Notes under the pieces: generated by a model
The model's input: the letters and a program-made list of their open reading frames with translations, nothing else
The model's database searches: none
Told to the model about the DNA's origin: nothing
Translations under genes and position numbers: made by a program
Shown: piece by piece, positions 20,109 through 29,269 of the stretch
How positions within the stretch are numbered: the stretch's first letter is position 1
Layout: every line of letters starts with the position of its first letter
Assembly (NCBI RefSeq): GCF_005405205.1
Contig: NZ_BJDP01000001.1
Coordinates: 286,363 to 350,362, forward strand
Reading direction: 5' to 3'
Length of the DNA: 64,000 bases
Origin: Enterococcus pingfangensis
GTDB lineage: Bacteria; Bacillota; Bacilli; Lactobacillales; Enterococcaceae

Positions 20109-23100
20109 GCAGTTCTTCCTCCATTCGTTTCAAGACTTCCTCTTTAGAAAGTTTTTCTAAGCGGTGATAATTATTTTCTTTCAACATCGCGTCAAATTTG
20201 CAGACACTGCGGAATGGGCAGTATTGGCAAGCGATCCGCTGATTGTCTTTATAAGTTGGATTCAATTTAATTTCACCGGAAACAATTTGATTGCCGGCTT
20301 GTTGAATTTTTTCTCGGTTGTATTTGCGCAGCAGTTCGATCTCAGATAGATCATAAAATTTATCTTTAGAATGCGATACGATTACTGTTTGCCCATCTTT
20401 ATCTTTTTTGATTGGGAACAATGAGGAGCTTTCTTTTTCTTGTAAACTCTGATCCAGCTGATCATAAAGCTCCGGCTCTTTTGCAAATAAGCCGTCGTAT
20501 TGATAGGCCTTCAACATCTCTTTTTCAATATTTTTAGGCTCTTTTAATACAGGATTGTGAATGTGCAAATAGTAAGCGCCCGCCGGTTTGACCTCTTTTG
20601 CATTGGCTTGATTGAAGTCGGTGACGGCCACATCCAAGTAAGTGATTAACTGCAAAGCGATGCCATAATACGCATCCGTCACATTGAAACTGTGAGGACT
20701 CGATTTATAGTCGATTACACTCAGCCAATCATTTTCTTTACCTTGCAGTTGGTCTAAGCGATCGATTTTTCCGCGGACTGCCACTTTGCCGCCATTTGAT
20801 AATGGCAAGTCGATTCCTGGAATTCCTTTTTGTCCGCCAATTGATCCAAAGAGAACTTCCGTTTGCTGCGGTTCAAGCTTTGTCCGCATTCCTTGCTGCA
20901 CCAAGCCCCAGCTGACTCTTTGAATCGTTCGTGACAACTGATAGCGAATGTAATTCATTCGAGCTGAACTGGAAAGAATGGCAAATTTCAACTCGCCAAA
21001 AATTTTTCTCAAAACTTCTTCAGCCAGCTGATTGCGTTCTGCTTCATTTAATTCTGCTAAGCGCAAGCCTTGCTCTTTAATCAAATGGAAAAAATAATCC
21101 AATGCTTCATGATAAAAATCTCCTGCCGCCGCCGGTGTCAACCCGTAAACCGTCCGCTCTTTTAAGCCTAAGCCGAAATTAGCAAAGTATTTATATTGGC
21201 AATTATAGAAATTCTCGATTCGTGAAACGGAAACATACAGATTTTTTCCGTATAACTGTTCAGCTGTTTCTGGCAGCAGTTCCCGCGGCACGTTGAGATC
21301 TTGCAAACTTTTAAAGACACGCTGAGCCATTGGGGCTAGCGAACTATTTTGGATAAATTTTTGCAATTCCCGCCATGATGGCAAGAAAGCCCGATTCTCA
21401 TCTTGCGCAAAGCGGTTCAAAGCAATTAGATCGGACAGCAGCGTCCGCATTGTTCCTAAATGATCTTCCGGCAGACTCGTTAGTTTCAACGATTCATTTT
21501 CTTTGATTGGCAATTGGAGTCCTTGGCTTAACTGGCGTAAAAAGGAAGAAACTTCTAATTTTTTCTCTCCTTCAACCGTTGCCGCCAAACTCAAATAAAG
21601 TTTTTCTGTTGCAGAAAGAAAGACAGAGTAAGCTAAAAAAGGTTCTCGACTTACTTTAGAACTATTACTTTCTGGTAAAAACTTTCCTTCCGGCAGATTT
21701 TGATTGAACAACGAACGCTCTTCTGCCGATAACAAGCCTTTGTCGTCAAAACGAGCAGGAAAATCATTGTTGTTCAGCCCGATTGCGAACGTGACTTTCA
21801 TTTGATCCACACGCGCCAGTTCTAAATCATTGACTCGAACTTGATCGATCGCAGTTGGAATCTTGCCGTAAGATAGATTCATCAAACCCGCTAAAAAGAT
21901 TTCTTGAAAAGCGGGCCAATCAAAGGAATCTGCACCATAGATCAAGACATACTCATCCAAAAGATCAAGTAATGCCTGCCAAGTTTGTTCATGATTGCGG
22001 GCTTTATCTAAATTTCCTCTTTCAACTTCTTGATCCCGCCAAAAAAGCAATTGTTTTTTTACTCCACTTTTTTCTAAGAATCGATAAAAAATCGTCGCGG
22101 CTTCTAGTCCATTTGCCGCTTGTTTGATTTTTTTTAAAAATGCCGGCAATACTTGTTGGATTGAGCGGCGGACTTCATTAGTCACAGCTTCTAATTGTTT
22201 CGCATCCTTGAAAACATCGGCCTCAAAATCATAATCGACAAATTCCCAATCTGATTCTTTTGTCCAAGCGCTTCCGCGAAAATTGTAAGCTAAACAAACA
22301 TTTTCAGTCTGATCGATTTTTTCGCGGTAGTCTTGTTGCTGCGAAAACCAAGTATCCGCCGCCCAATCAAAGGGGGCAAATAATTCTGTGCGCAGCAAGC
22401 GAAACACATCGTTGATTCGGTAATGGTAGTTATCGACCAAAAACAATGCTTGTAAAAATTCAATCAACGGATGGGCTGCCATCGCTTGCGTCTCATCCAA
22501 ATAAAATGGAATAGCCAGTTTTTGGAAAATATCTGGCAAGACACTGTCATAAATTTGCGGATTACGCAATAAGATTTGAATGTCTTTATAACGATAGCCC
22601 TCATCTCTGACCAAATGCCGGATCTTTTCACCGACCTTTCGGATCTCTTCCGCCACTGTGGCATATTTGGTTAGCTGAATCTGGTCTGATTGCGACAGAT
22701 CGGCTTTTTTCTGATCCGCCCAAAATGTGCCGATTTGATTGAAAACAGTTTGTTTCGCTTGTGAAAAACGGTCCGACCGTACGGGAATTTGTTGCAAGTC
22801 TGCATTTTTCTTTAATTGAAAATAGGTCTTGCCCGGATCTGCAAACAAGTTCAAAGGATTTGGTTCTTCGTTTGGATATGGACGATCCAATTCCAAAGAA
22901 ACAAACAGTTCCCCGCAAGTCATCAACGTATTCAAAACATTCAATTCTCTAGCGTTGAACCGGGTAAATCCGCTGACGATAAACAAACTATGCGATAAGT
23001 CTTGCCCACCTAAATAATCATGCAGCAATAACAATGGATCTTCATTCGCCACTTGATAATCAATCAATGCTTCTTCATAGGCCGCAAAAACTTTTTGCAA

Positions 23101-23580
23101 GTCTTGCAGTTTCAAAACTTGATCTGGGTCGCTCCCATTTTCAACTAAGTCTGCGACGGTAACATTACCGATCTGCATCTCTTGATAAAAGCCGACTAAT
23201 TGTTGAATAAATCCCGTTTTATTTACTTCGCCGCGAAAAATCGTCAACTCTTCACGCTGTTCTTGGAGAATTTTCCGCAAGATCATCGCATTGCCGGCTT
23301 CAGATAAAATATTTCCTGGAACTTGTCCGTCGCGCTGTAAAAAATACCAAGCCAACCGTTGAAAGCTAAATACTTGGGTACGGATCGTACTGAACGCTGT
23401 CTTTTTTTCTGATTGTTTTATAGCGGACAAAAGTGTGATCTCTTGTTCAAATTTATTGTAATTGGGGACTAAGAAAAACACCCGATTCTCTGAACTGCGC
23501 GCTAACCAAGCTTGCGCCGTCTGAATCATTTGTTCTGTCGCGTCGTTCTGCCCAGCACCTAACAAAAATTGTAATGCCAT
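20098..23580 (-). CDS. rexB: RexB/AddB helicase-nuclease subunit
   Basis: A protein of about 1160 residues, the partner of RexA. The N-terminus (MALQFLLGAGQNDATEQM) lacks a classical Walker A GKT, as in other lactic-bacterial RexB proteins. Near residue 960 the RecB-like nuclease has WLSVIDYKSS. Four cysteines, one in NCQYKYF and three in CQYCPFRSVC near the C-terminus, match the AddB Fe-S site that clamps the nuclease domain. I start at 23580, where GAGGGG precedes the ATG, rather than 23601. It opens the rexBA operon. Confidence 0.93.
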   Translation of the reverse strand: MALQFLLGAGQNDATEQMIQTAQAWLARSSENRVFFLVPNYNKFEQEITLLSAIKQSEKKTAFSTIRTQVFSFQRLAWYFLQRDGQVPGNILSEAGNAMILRKILQEQREELTIFRGEVNKTGFIQQLVGFYQEMQIGNVTVADLVENGSDPDQVLKLQDLQKVFAAYEEALIDYQVANEDPLLLLHDYLGGQDLSHSLFIVSGFTRFNARELNVLNTLMTCGELFVSLELDRPYPNEEPNPLNLFADPGKTYFQLKKNADLQQIPVRSDRFSQAKQTVFNQIGTFWADQKKADLSQSDQIQLTKYATVAEEIRKVGEKIRHLVRDEGYRYKDIQILLRNPQIYDSVLPDIFQKLAIPFYLDETQAMAAHPLIEFLQALFLVDNYHYRINDVFRLLRTELFAPFDWAADTWFSQQQDYREKIDQTENVCLAYNFRGSAWTKESDWEFVDYDFEADVFKDAKQLEAVTNEVRRSIQQVLPAFLKKIKQAANGLEAATIFYRFLEKSGVKKQLLFWRDQEVERGNLDKARNHEQTWQALLDLLDEYVLIYGADSFDWPAFQEIFLAGLMNLSYGKIPTAIDQVRVNDLELARVDQMKVTFAIGLNNNDFPARFDDKGLLSAEERSLFNQNLPEGKFLPESNSSKVSREPFLAYSVFLSATEKLYLSLAATVEGEKKLEVSSFLRQLSQGLQLPIKENESLKLTSLPEDHLGTMRTLLSDLIALNRFAQDENRAFLPSWRELQKFIQNSSLAPMAQRVFKSLQDLNVPRELLPETAEQLYGKNLYVSVSRIENFYNCQYKYFANFGLGLKERTVYGLTPAAAGDFYHEALDYFFHLIKEQGLRLAELNEAERNQLAEEVLRKIFGELKFAILSSSARMNYIRYQLSRTIQRVSWGLVQQGMRTKLEPQQTEVLFGSIGGQKGIPGIDLPLSNGGKVAVRGKIDRLDQLQGKENDWLSVIDYKSSPHSFNVTDAYYGIALQLITYLDVAVTDFNQANAKEVKPAGAYYLHIHNPVLKEPKNIEKEMLKAYQYDGLFAKEPELYDQLDQSLQEKESSSLFPIKKDKDGQTVIVSHSKDKFYDLSEIELLRKYNREKIQQAGNQIVSGEIKLNPTYKDNQRIACQYCPFRSVCKFDAMLKENNYHRLEKLSKEEVLKRMEEELHDN

Positions 23581-23667
23581 CGTTTCCCCTCTTTTCTTCA
23601 AATGATGGTACTTGTTTATTATAACAGTTCAAGTAAAACAGCGCATAGCGAAAGACAAGACAAAAAA

Positions 23668-23691
23668 AGACTAGCAATATTTGCTAGTCTA
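23668..23691 (-). terminator. Terminator of the signal peptidase gene
   Basis: AGACTAGCAAATATTGCTAGTCT on the minus strand (two 8-9 bp arms) is followed by a T run and overlaps the lepB stop codon. Confidence 0.85.
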
Positions 23692-24226
23692 CAGTCCCAA
23701 AACGATCAAGCGGCCAGAAAACAAATTTAACATCCGCCATAATATCTTTTTTCTTAATCGTGCCGATGATTCGGCTGTCCTTCGAGATTCGGCGGTTGTC
23801 ACCTAGTACAAATAACTCACCTGCCGGAACTTTTTCTGAGCCAAATAATTCTTTTAAATCAAAATCATAAGTCAATGGCTGATCGTCGGTCAATTCTCCC
23901 TTAAATTCAGCTAAATAAGGTTCAGCATATTTCTTTCCGTTAATATAGAGCGTATCATTTTTGTATTCGACTGTATCGCCAGGTAGTCCGATCACCCGTT
24001 TGATATAATTTTTGCCAAGATCATCAGGCGCTGGGAAAGTGACGATGTCAAAACGTTTGATCTCAGTATTTTTTAAAGCGATCACGCGTTCACCATCAAT
24101 TAATGTCGGATCCATCGAATCTCCTTTAACAACTACAGGAGTAAAAACAAACTGGCGCAAACCAATCAAAATAGCTGCTAAGAATAAAAAATAAAGAATA
24201 GTCTTTCCTATTTCTTTGATATTCAT
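23684..24226 (-). CDS. lepB: Type I signal peptidase
   Basis: A 180-residue membrane-bound serine protease that removes signal peptides from secreted proteins. One N-terminal transmembrane segment (residues 9-28) is followed by the catalytic box VVKGDSMDPTL with Ser37 and by YIKRVIGLPGDTVEY with general-base Lys76; GELFVLGDNRRISKDSR is box E. Its clients in this window include the WxL proteins, the GH73 enzyme, the rhodanese and the LPXTG adhesin. Single-gene unit with its own terminator. Confidence 0.95.
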   Translation of the reverse strand: MNIKEIGKTILYFLFLAAILIGLRQFVFTPVVVKGDSMDPTLIDGERVIALKNTEIKRFDIVTFPAPDDLGKNYIKRVIGLPGDTVEYKNDTLYINGKKYAEPYLAEFKGELTDDQPLTYDFDLKELFGSEKVPAGELFVLGDNRRISKDSRIIGTIKKKDIMADVKFVFWPLDRFGTVD

Positions 24227-24414
24227 TTGTTGTGTGCCTCCGTTTTTTTCATTAATATCGCTAGTTTATCATATTTTAAAAGGATTATTACAGGTTATTC
24301 CTCCACCTTTGAAAAAAATTTCGTTTTTGCGAGCATATTTCTTTCCTTACTTTTTGTAAGATGTTAAAGTAGTCTTTGTAAACAAGAACAAAACAAGAAA
24401 AGGTGGAATTTATT

Positions 24415-25011
24415 ATGTCTCAATTTTTAGAATCATTAAAAAACCGTCGTTCATTTTACGCTTTAGGCCGCGACGTTAAATTATCACAAGAAGAAATCAC
24501 TGAATTAATTAAAGATACTGTGAAAAATAGCCCAACCGCATTTAATGCACAATCACCACGCGCAGTTATTCTATTTGGAGCAGCTCATGAAAAATTATGG
24601 AACATCGTTGAAGAAGCGTTGAAACCATTAACTCCAGCAGAAGCTTTTGCTAACACACAAGAAAAACTTGCTGGTTTCCGTAACGCTTACGGAACTGTTC
24701 TATTCTTCAAAGAAACAGATACTGTGAAAAACTTGCAAGAACAATTCGCATTATATGCTGATAACTTCCCTGACTGGGCAGAGCAATCAAACGGTATTGC
24801 TACAGCAAACACATGGACTGCTCTAACAACAGCTGGTCTTGGCGCTAACTTACAACATTACAACCCAGTTATTGACGAAGCCGTTGCAAAAGAATGGAAC
24901 ATTCCTGCTAACTGGCAATTACGTTCTCAATTAGTCTTTGGTTCTAAAGAAGCTGAAGCAAATGAAAAAGAATTTTTAGCTGACGACGAACGTTTCCGCG
25001 TTTTTAACTAA
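24415..25011 (+). CDS. Nitroreductase-family protein (Frm2-like)
   Basis: A 198-residue FMN-binding nitroreductase-fold protein beginning MSQFLESLKNRRSFYALG. NSPTAFNAQSPRAVILFG and TWTALTTAGLGANLQHYNP are typical of the short, Frm2/Hbn1-like subgroup. The ATG at 24415 follows AAGGTGG; a GTG at 24403 is not needed. Codon use is strongly biased toward common codons, which suggests high expression. Physiological substrate unknown. A terminator follows. Confidence 0.85.
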   Translation: MSQFLESLKNRRSFYALGRDVKLSQEEITELIKDTVKNSPTAFNAQSPRAVILFGAAHEKLWNIVEEALKPLTPAEAFANTQEKLAGFRNAYGTVLFFKETDTVKNLQEQFALYADNFPDWAEQSNGIATANTWTALTTAGLGANLQHYNPVIDEAVAKEWNIPANWQLRSQLVFGSKEAEANEKEFLADDERFRVFN

Positions 25012-25029
25012 TTCGCTAAAAAATGATAG

Positions 25030-25066
25030 AAAGCAATACTGATCGATTTCAGTATTGCTTTTTTTG
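25030..25066 (+). terminator. Terminator of the nitroreductase gene
   Basis: AAAGCAATACTGA pairs with TCAGTATTGCTTT around a short loop, followed by a T run. Confidence 0.9.
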
Positions 25067-25152
25067 ATTATTACAGAAAGAACTCATTTGAACAAGCTCA
25101 TCAGACGCTATTCATTTCTGACTAAACAAAAAAAGATGACGTTTCCGCCATC

Positions 25153-25647
25153 TCATTGACCATTCTTATCTTGATCATCTTTAGTTAAGATCTCCAACTT
25201 ACTTCCTTCGTTAAGATGTGTCGAAAGAAAAACGACAAACTCTGTCAGCGAATAATCAAAGGTTAAAATTGGTCCGCGACGTTCTTTCCGAAAATAATTA
25301 AGTTTGATCAAGCCACTTTCCTCTTGGAACAAGACTACTCGCTCGATCTCCTTTAAGGGAACCCCGCGATTGTCCAAACTAAAAAGAATCAAACTCTCTT
25401 CAGTGAACCCTTTTTTATCCAACAAAAAGCTTAACATTACTAGCGCAGCCAAAATCGTCTGCACACGGCCGTTCAAATCTTGCCAACTAGTAAAGCCGAT
25501 CCATAGAACCAGACCTGTTAAAAAAAGATAGAAAAGATCTTGCTTTCGCCGTTTAACTACCGGGATGACGATGTCTCTGCGAACCATCAATAAAAAAGCA
25601 TACAGAACGATCGTAAAAATCCCCAATATTATTGTAAATATACTCAA
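25153..25647 (-). CDS. Hypothetical membrane protein
   Basis: A 164-residue protein with one N-terminal hydrophobic helix (about residues 3-22), two more in the region 40-80, and a C-terminal cytoplasmic-looking domain of about 80 residues rich in beta-strand patterns (EIERVVLFQEES, LIKLNYFRK). It starts at a TTG preceded by AAGGCGG. It lies 12 bp after the next small gene and is probably co-transcribed with it. I do not recognise the family. Confidence 0.65.
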   Translation of the reverse strand: MSIFTIILGIFTIVLYAFLLMVRRDIVIPVVKRRKQDLFYLFLTGLVLWIGFTSWQDLNGRVQTILAALVMLSFLLDKKGFTEESLILFSLDNRGVPLKEIERVVLFQEESGLIKLNYFRKERRGPILTFDYSLTEFVVFLSTHLNEGSKLEILTKDDQDKNGQ

Positions 25648-25659
25648 AAAAACCGCCTT

Positions 25660-25863
25660 CTAACTTGGAATGAAATTAGAATATTTTACCACGACCATGT
25701 TAGATTTGTCATCTCGCTGCTCTTGATCAATCTCTTCACATTGGTTAATACGAACGACTGCACAATTCGTCATCTTAGAAATTACTTCGCCTTCCACACT
25801 TTCTTCAAAACCAATTGGATGACAACGATAACTTCTTCCTAGTTCAATTTCTTCTTCATTCAT
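25660..25863 (-). CDS. Small conserved-looking protein (DUF2187-like)
   Basis: A 67-residue acidic protein. The core VEGEVISKMTNCAVVRI followed by MVVVKYSNFI resembles the SH3-like small DUF2187 proteins of Firmicutes, but the match is by eye. GGAGGG before the ATG at 25863 supports this start over one 8 codons upstream. It precedes the hypothetical membrane protein gene in the same orientation. Confidence 0.55.
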   Translation of the reverse strand: MNEEEIELGRSYRCHPIGFEESVEGEVISKMTNCAVVRINQCEEIDQEQRDDKSNMVVVKYSNFIPS

Positions 25864-26022
25864 AAGTAAGCCCTCCAGTATCGACATTCATTGTTCGTCT
25901 AGCTTTTGGATCAATGTTATTCGCAATTATACATAAGTATGGAATGGTTTACAAATATTTTTTTCGCTTCAGTCGCAAAAATTTGCTGAATCGGGTAAAA
26001 TTATTTTAAAGGAGTGATACTT

Positions 26023-26550
26023 ATGTCAAATTTTATCGATTCAATCAAAAAATATGGCTATTTGAGGAGCGCTTGTTACCTCATCCTCGGAATCGCCACC
26101 TTACTTTCACCGCAAAGTGTTTTTAAGGGAATCGTTTATATTATTTTCTTCTACTTATTAATTTTAGGCATTTTGCAAATCATCCGTGGCTTGAGAGCGA
26201 AAAAATATACTGGCAATGTCGGCTTTGAAACTACTGGCGGGATCACCCGTGTCATCATCGCATTCGTTGTTCTTTGGTTCTCAAAAGGAATCATCAGCAT
26301 TTTACCAATGTTCTTAGGCTTTATCATTTTGATTTTTGCGATTGGACAATTTATGCAAAATTGGACGGCTAAGAAAAATGGTTTTCCAGTCACTGGTCAA
26401 ATGGTTTATAGTGCCTTGATGATGATCGCCGGCTTTTTTCTTTTATTCAACCCTTTCAGCAGCATGATGATCCTCTTTCAAATTTTTGGTTTCTTATTGA
26501 TTACCATGGCTGTTTCAGAATTCATCAATACCCGCCGTTTCAATCGCTGA
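26023..26550 (+). CDS. DUF308 (HdeD-like) membrane protein
   Basis: A 175-residue protein of about six hydrophobic segments with the pattern of the DUF308/HdeD family (LILGIATLLSP, GFFLLFNPFSSMMIL near the two repeat ends). In enteric bacteria HdeD is linked to acid resistance; no function is established for Firmicute members. AAGGAG precedes the ATG at 26023. Confidence 0.75.
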   Translation: MSNFIDSIKKYGYLRSACYLILGIATLLSPQSVFKGIVYIIFFYLLILGILQIIRGLRAKKYTGNVGFETTGGITRVIIAFVVLWFSKGIISILPMFLGFIILIFAIGQFMQNWTAKKNGFPVTGQMVYSALMMIAGFFLLFNPFSSMMILFQIFGFLLITMAVSEFINTRRFNR

Positions 26551-26610
26551 CCCATTGTTTCTATCAATAGAAACACTTATACTGAAAGTATCAAACAGAG
26601 CGAGGTTATT

Positions 26611-27009
26611 ATGAATACAGCAAGCGAGCTTTATCAATTCACCAAAAAATATGGGATCAATTACAACACGAATGAAGACAAAGGCGTACTTTTATTCGAC
26701 CGTTTCTTACAAGCATTTCCCAAAACGAATTTTACCTTTTCTTTTATCGGCTTCCACAAATACGAAAGTCTGAAAAAACAAGAAGGCTTGACGGCTTATG
26801 GACTTTCTGGAAATACGCTCTACGCCTTGAGTAAACAAAAAGCTTACAGATATAATTTGTATCAATGTCAAGAAATCAGCGGCAAAAAGAAATTGAACGG
26901 GATCCGTTTAACTTTGGTTTTCAAGACTGAAACTATTAAGATCAATCTTGGCTTTGCTGACGGCAACTTAGTTTTAGCAGCCTTAAAACAAGCCAGTCAA
27001 AAAAAATAA
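26611..27009 (+). CDS. Hypothetical cytoplasmic protein
   Basis: A 132-residue soluble protein with no signal or membrane segment. Alternating hydrophobic strands (FTFSFIGFHKYESL, IRLTLVFKTETIKINLGF) and a C-terminal helix (NLVLAALKQA) would suit a small PH-like or beta-barrel fold. GCGAGG lies upstream of the ATG. It is 60 bp downstream of the DUF308 gene and just before tRNA-Gln. Family not recognised. Confidence 0.6.
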   Translation: MNTASELYQFTKKYGINYNTNEDKGVLLFDRFLQAFPKTNFTFSFIGFHKYESLKKQEGLTAYGLSGNTLYALSKQKAYRYNLYQCQEISGKKKLNGIRLTLVFKTETIKINLGFADGNLVLAALKQASQKK

Positions 27010-27063
27010 GTCGATTTATTTGAAGAATAGAAAAACTAGCGTTATACTATTTTCTGTTCTTAG

Positions 27064-27135
27064 TGGGATATGGCCAAACTGGTAAGGCGTCTGACTCTGA
27101 ATCAGAAGAGTGCAGGTTCGAGCCCTGCTATCCCA
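27064..27135 (+). tRNA. tRNA-Gln (anticodon CUG)
   Basis: A 72-base cloverleaf. The acceptor arms TGGGATA and TATCCCA pair perfectly, the anticodon arm is TCTGA-CTCTGAA-TCAGA with anticodon CTG, and the T arm GCAGG-TTCGAGC-CCTGC is canonical. No CCA is encoded. It reads CAG codons. A long terminator follows. Confidence 0.95.
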
Positions 27136-27137
27136 AT

Positions 27138-27178
27138 AAAAAAAGTTTTTGCTTTGATTAAAGCAAAAACTTTTTTTG
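27138..27178. terminator. Terminator after tRNA-Gln
   Basis: AAAAAAAGTTTTTGCTTT pairs with AAAGCAAAAACTTTTTTT. It is symmetric and can also terminate the convergent universal-stress-protein gene. Confidence 0.92.
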
Positions 27179-27193
27179 TGTTTAAAACATTGG

Positions 27194-27625
27194 TTAAGAT
27201 TTAACCACCATAACATTGCAATGCGCATGATTGATGACATATTCCGCAGTTGAGCCAACCAAGGCTTGTTCAACAGCCCCTCGGCCAGTTGCGCCAAGAA
27301 TGATTAGATCTGCTTGATTTTCTAATGCGTAATCAATAATCTTGCGTTTAGGATTTCCCGAATCGATTTTTGTTTCATAGTCGAGTTGATTTAAAGCTGA
27401 ATTAGCCGTCAGCTGTTCCAGTTCGATTTCAGCATTATTAAGATGAAATTTCAATGCATCATTGATAAATGCCGGATCTCCGATTGAAAATTTGCAATCA
27501 ACTACCGTAACGATAAAAAGTTTTGCTTTATTCCGCTCAGCAACATTTAACGCTTCATTAAAAGCATTAGTTGAAGCAGCTGAACCATCCACTGCAACAA
27601 GAATTTTATTATAACTTTCTTTCAC
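27194..27625 (-). CDS. Universal stress protein (UspA family)
   Basis: A 143-residue cytoplasmic protein starting (GTG) VKESYNKILVAVDGSAAS. The C-terminal ATP-binding motif GATGRGAVEQALVGSTAEYV matches the nucleotide-binding Usp subgroup (G-2x-G-9x-G-S/T). The GTG at 27625 is preceded by GAGGGGAGG, better than the upstream ATG. Single gene; role in stress survival is by family only. Confidence 0.9.
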   Translation of the reverse strand: MKESYNKILVAVDGSAASTNAFNEALNVAERNKAKLFIVTVVDCKFSIGDPAFINDALKFHLNNAEIELEQLTANSALNQLDYETKIDSGNPKRKIIDYALENQADLIILGATGRGAVEQALVGSTAEYVINHAHCNVMVVKS

Positions 27626-27779
27626 TGAAAACGCCTCCCCTCGCAACCATTATACATCAATCAGATCTTTCTATAAAATTAAAGACATCTCGCCTTAACA
27701 AAAAAACATTATTGATTACTTAAAAAATAAAAATAACTTTTTTAGTTTTTTATCCATATTTTTTATGATAGAATAAAGT

Positions 27780-27838
27780 GAGCAACAATTTCCCCACCAA
27801 TTGATCAATTGTTATCGTTGGGTTGTTGCTCTTTTATT
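27780..27838 (+). promoter_or_regulatory. Leader hairpin upstream of azlCD
   Basis: GAGCAACAA (27780-27788) pairs with TTGTTGCTC (27823-27831), followed by TTTTATTTC. The loop contains the palindrome CAATTGATCAATTG and CCAA/TTGG. A TATGAT -10-like box lies just upstream near 27765. It has the form of a transcription attenuator for azlC, or a terminator; I do not recognise a known riboswitch class. Confidence 0.5.
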
Positions 27839-27903
27839 TCTGCCTCTTGTTTTTCCATTAGATTTGTTCTAATATGATTAAAACAAAATGAGAGGGTGAC
27901 CAG

Positions 27904-28614
27904 ATGAATAATCAATCAACACAAACTTCCAGTTTTTCTGACGGCGTAAGAGATTGTCTTCCGACAGTTATGGGGTATTTAGGGATCGGAATCGCTATGG
28001 GAATCGTGGGAAAATCCGCTCATCTGGCTATTTGGCAAATATTTTTGATGTCTACATTAGTCTATGCAGGCAGTGCTCAATTTATTCTCTGCGGTTTGAT
28101 TTTAATTGGTGCACCCATTCTATCCATCGTCTTCACGATCTTTCTTGTTAATTTGCGCCATCTTTTGATGAGTCTTTCTGTCGCTCATTATTTTAAAGAG
28201 GATTCCTTATTAAATGGCGTTGCGATTGGAACACTGCTGACAGATGAATCGTATGGTGTTTTGACAGCCGCTCTTGCTAAAGAAAAAAATGTCACCAGCA
28301 ATTGGATGCATGGTTTAAATATTACCGCTTATTTAGTTTGGATCCTTTCAACTATTCTTGGTGCTTTGTTAGGAAATTTCATTCCTGATCCAACGATATT
28401 CGGGTTTGATTTTGCATTGACAGCAATGTTTCTTGGTCTCTTCTTATTTCAAGTCCAACTGCCGTTAAAAAAACGAAAAAATAAAACACTGATCATTTTG
28501 GCAGTAACATCGGTTAGCCTATTTTTCTTGATGCGCTTTGTTACTGCAGAACTCTCTGTCATTCTGTCAACATTACTAGGATGTTTAACGGGGGTGTTGA
28601 TCAACAATGAGTAA
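27904..28614 (+). CDS. azlC: Branched-chain amino acid exporter, large subunit
   Basis: A 236-residue AzlC-family membrane protein. The N-terminal GVRDCLPTVMGYLGIGIAMG and the segment LVYAGSAQFILCGLI are family hallmarks, with NLRHLLMSLSVAHYF. With AzlD it forms an exporter of leucine/valine-type amino acids. GAGAGGGTGA precedes the ATG. The stop overlaps the azlD start by 8 bp. Confidence 0.92.
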   Translation: MNNQSTQTSSFSDGVRDCLPTVMGYLGIGIAMGIVGKSAHLAIWQIFLMSTLVYAGSAQFILCGLILIGAPILSIVFTIFLVNLRHLLMSLSVAHYFKEDSLLNGVAIGTLLTDESYGVLTAALAKEKNVTSNWMHGLNITAYLVWILSTILGALLGNFIPDPTIFGFDFALTAMFLGLFLFQVQLPLKKRKNKTLIILAVTSVSLFFLMRFVTAELSVILSTLLGCLTGVLINNE

Positions 28615-28927
28615 TTCTTATTTTTTGTTAATAATTTTTGGTTGTACTTTGGTTACATGGATTCCAAGAATTTTGCCCTTTGTCCTGACTAAAGCGATCA
28701 CGTTGCCGCCTATTTTAGAAAAATTTTTAAGTTATCTGCCAATGACGATTTTGACTGCGCTACTGTTGCAAAGCCTTTTAAATTTCCACGAAGGTCATTT
28801 TCCAACCCTTCGTTTTCCTGAAATCTTCGCCTGTATTCCGGCTCTGATCGTTGGGATTCGAACAAATGATCTCATGAAAATTGTCTTGACCGGCGTTTTA
28901 GGAATCGCTTTGTTGCGACTAGTTTAA
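28607..28927 (+). CDS. azlD: Branched-chain amino acid exporter, small subunit
   Basis: A 106-residue AzlD-family membrane protein with three to four helices; TWIPRILPFVL and LSYLPMTILTALLLQSLL are typical. Its ATG overlaps the 3' end of azlC, so it is translationally coupled and made in proportion to AzlC. Confidence 0.9.
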   Translation: MSNSYFLLIIFGCTLVTWIPRILPFVLTKAITLPPILEKFLSYLPMTILTALLLQSLLNFHEGHFPTLRFPEIFACIPALIVGIRTNDLMKIVLTGVLGIALLRLV

Positions 28928-29013
28928 ATAACGTTTGTTATAGAGCTTATTTCTGGTTTTACTCCTTATACTGATGTAATATATAACAAAATAGAACAAA
29001 AGGAGTAAATTCC

Positions 29014-29232
29014 ATGAAAAAGATTACTGGATATTTCTTTAAAAAACCCTTAGTGTTAGAGGACAAAAAACCTTTCGAGATCGAGCTTCAAATAGATGCT
29101 TTATACGATGGAAAAGAACCGGTCATAAAATCTAACCAACAAATTTTGCGTGAGATAGGGAAGAAATATGATTACTCAGTGGACAGTCTTCATAGCTTTT
29201 TTATTATTTCAGAAATCTCTGATATCGATTAA
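29014..29232 (+). CDS. Small hypothetical protein
   Basis: A 72-residue soluble protein with charged N-terminus and a C-terminal acidic tail; no motif recognised. AAAGGAG lies 8 bases before the ATG and a strong terminator follows immediately, so it is a likely real single-gene unit. Confidence 0.6.
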   Translation: MKKITGYFFKKPLVLEDKKPFEIELQIDALYDGKEPVIKSNQQILREIGKKYDYSVDSLHSFFIISEISDID

Positions 29233-29268
29233 AAAAAACCTCGATGAAAATCTTCATCGAGGTTTTTT
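29232..29268. terminator. Bidirectional terminator
   Basis: AAAAAACCTCGATGAA pairs with TTCATCGAGGTTTTTT between the convergent small gene and the GH73 gene. Confidence 0.93.
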
Positions 29269-29269
29269 A

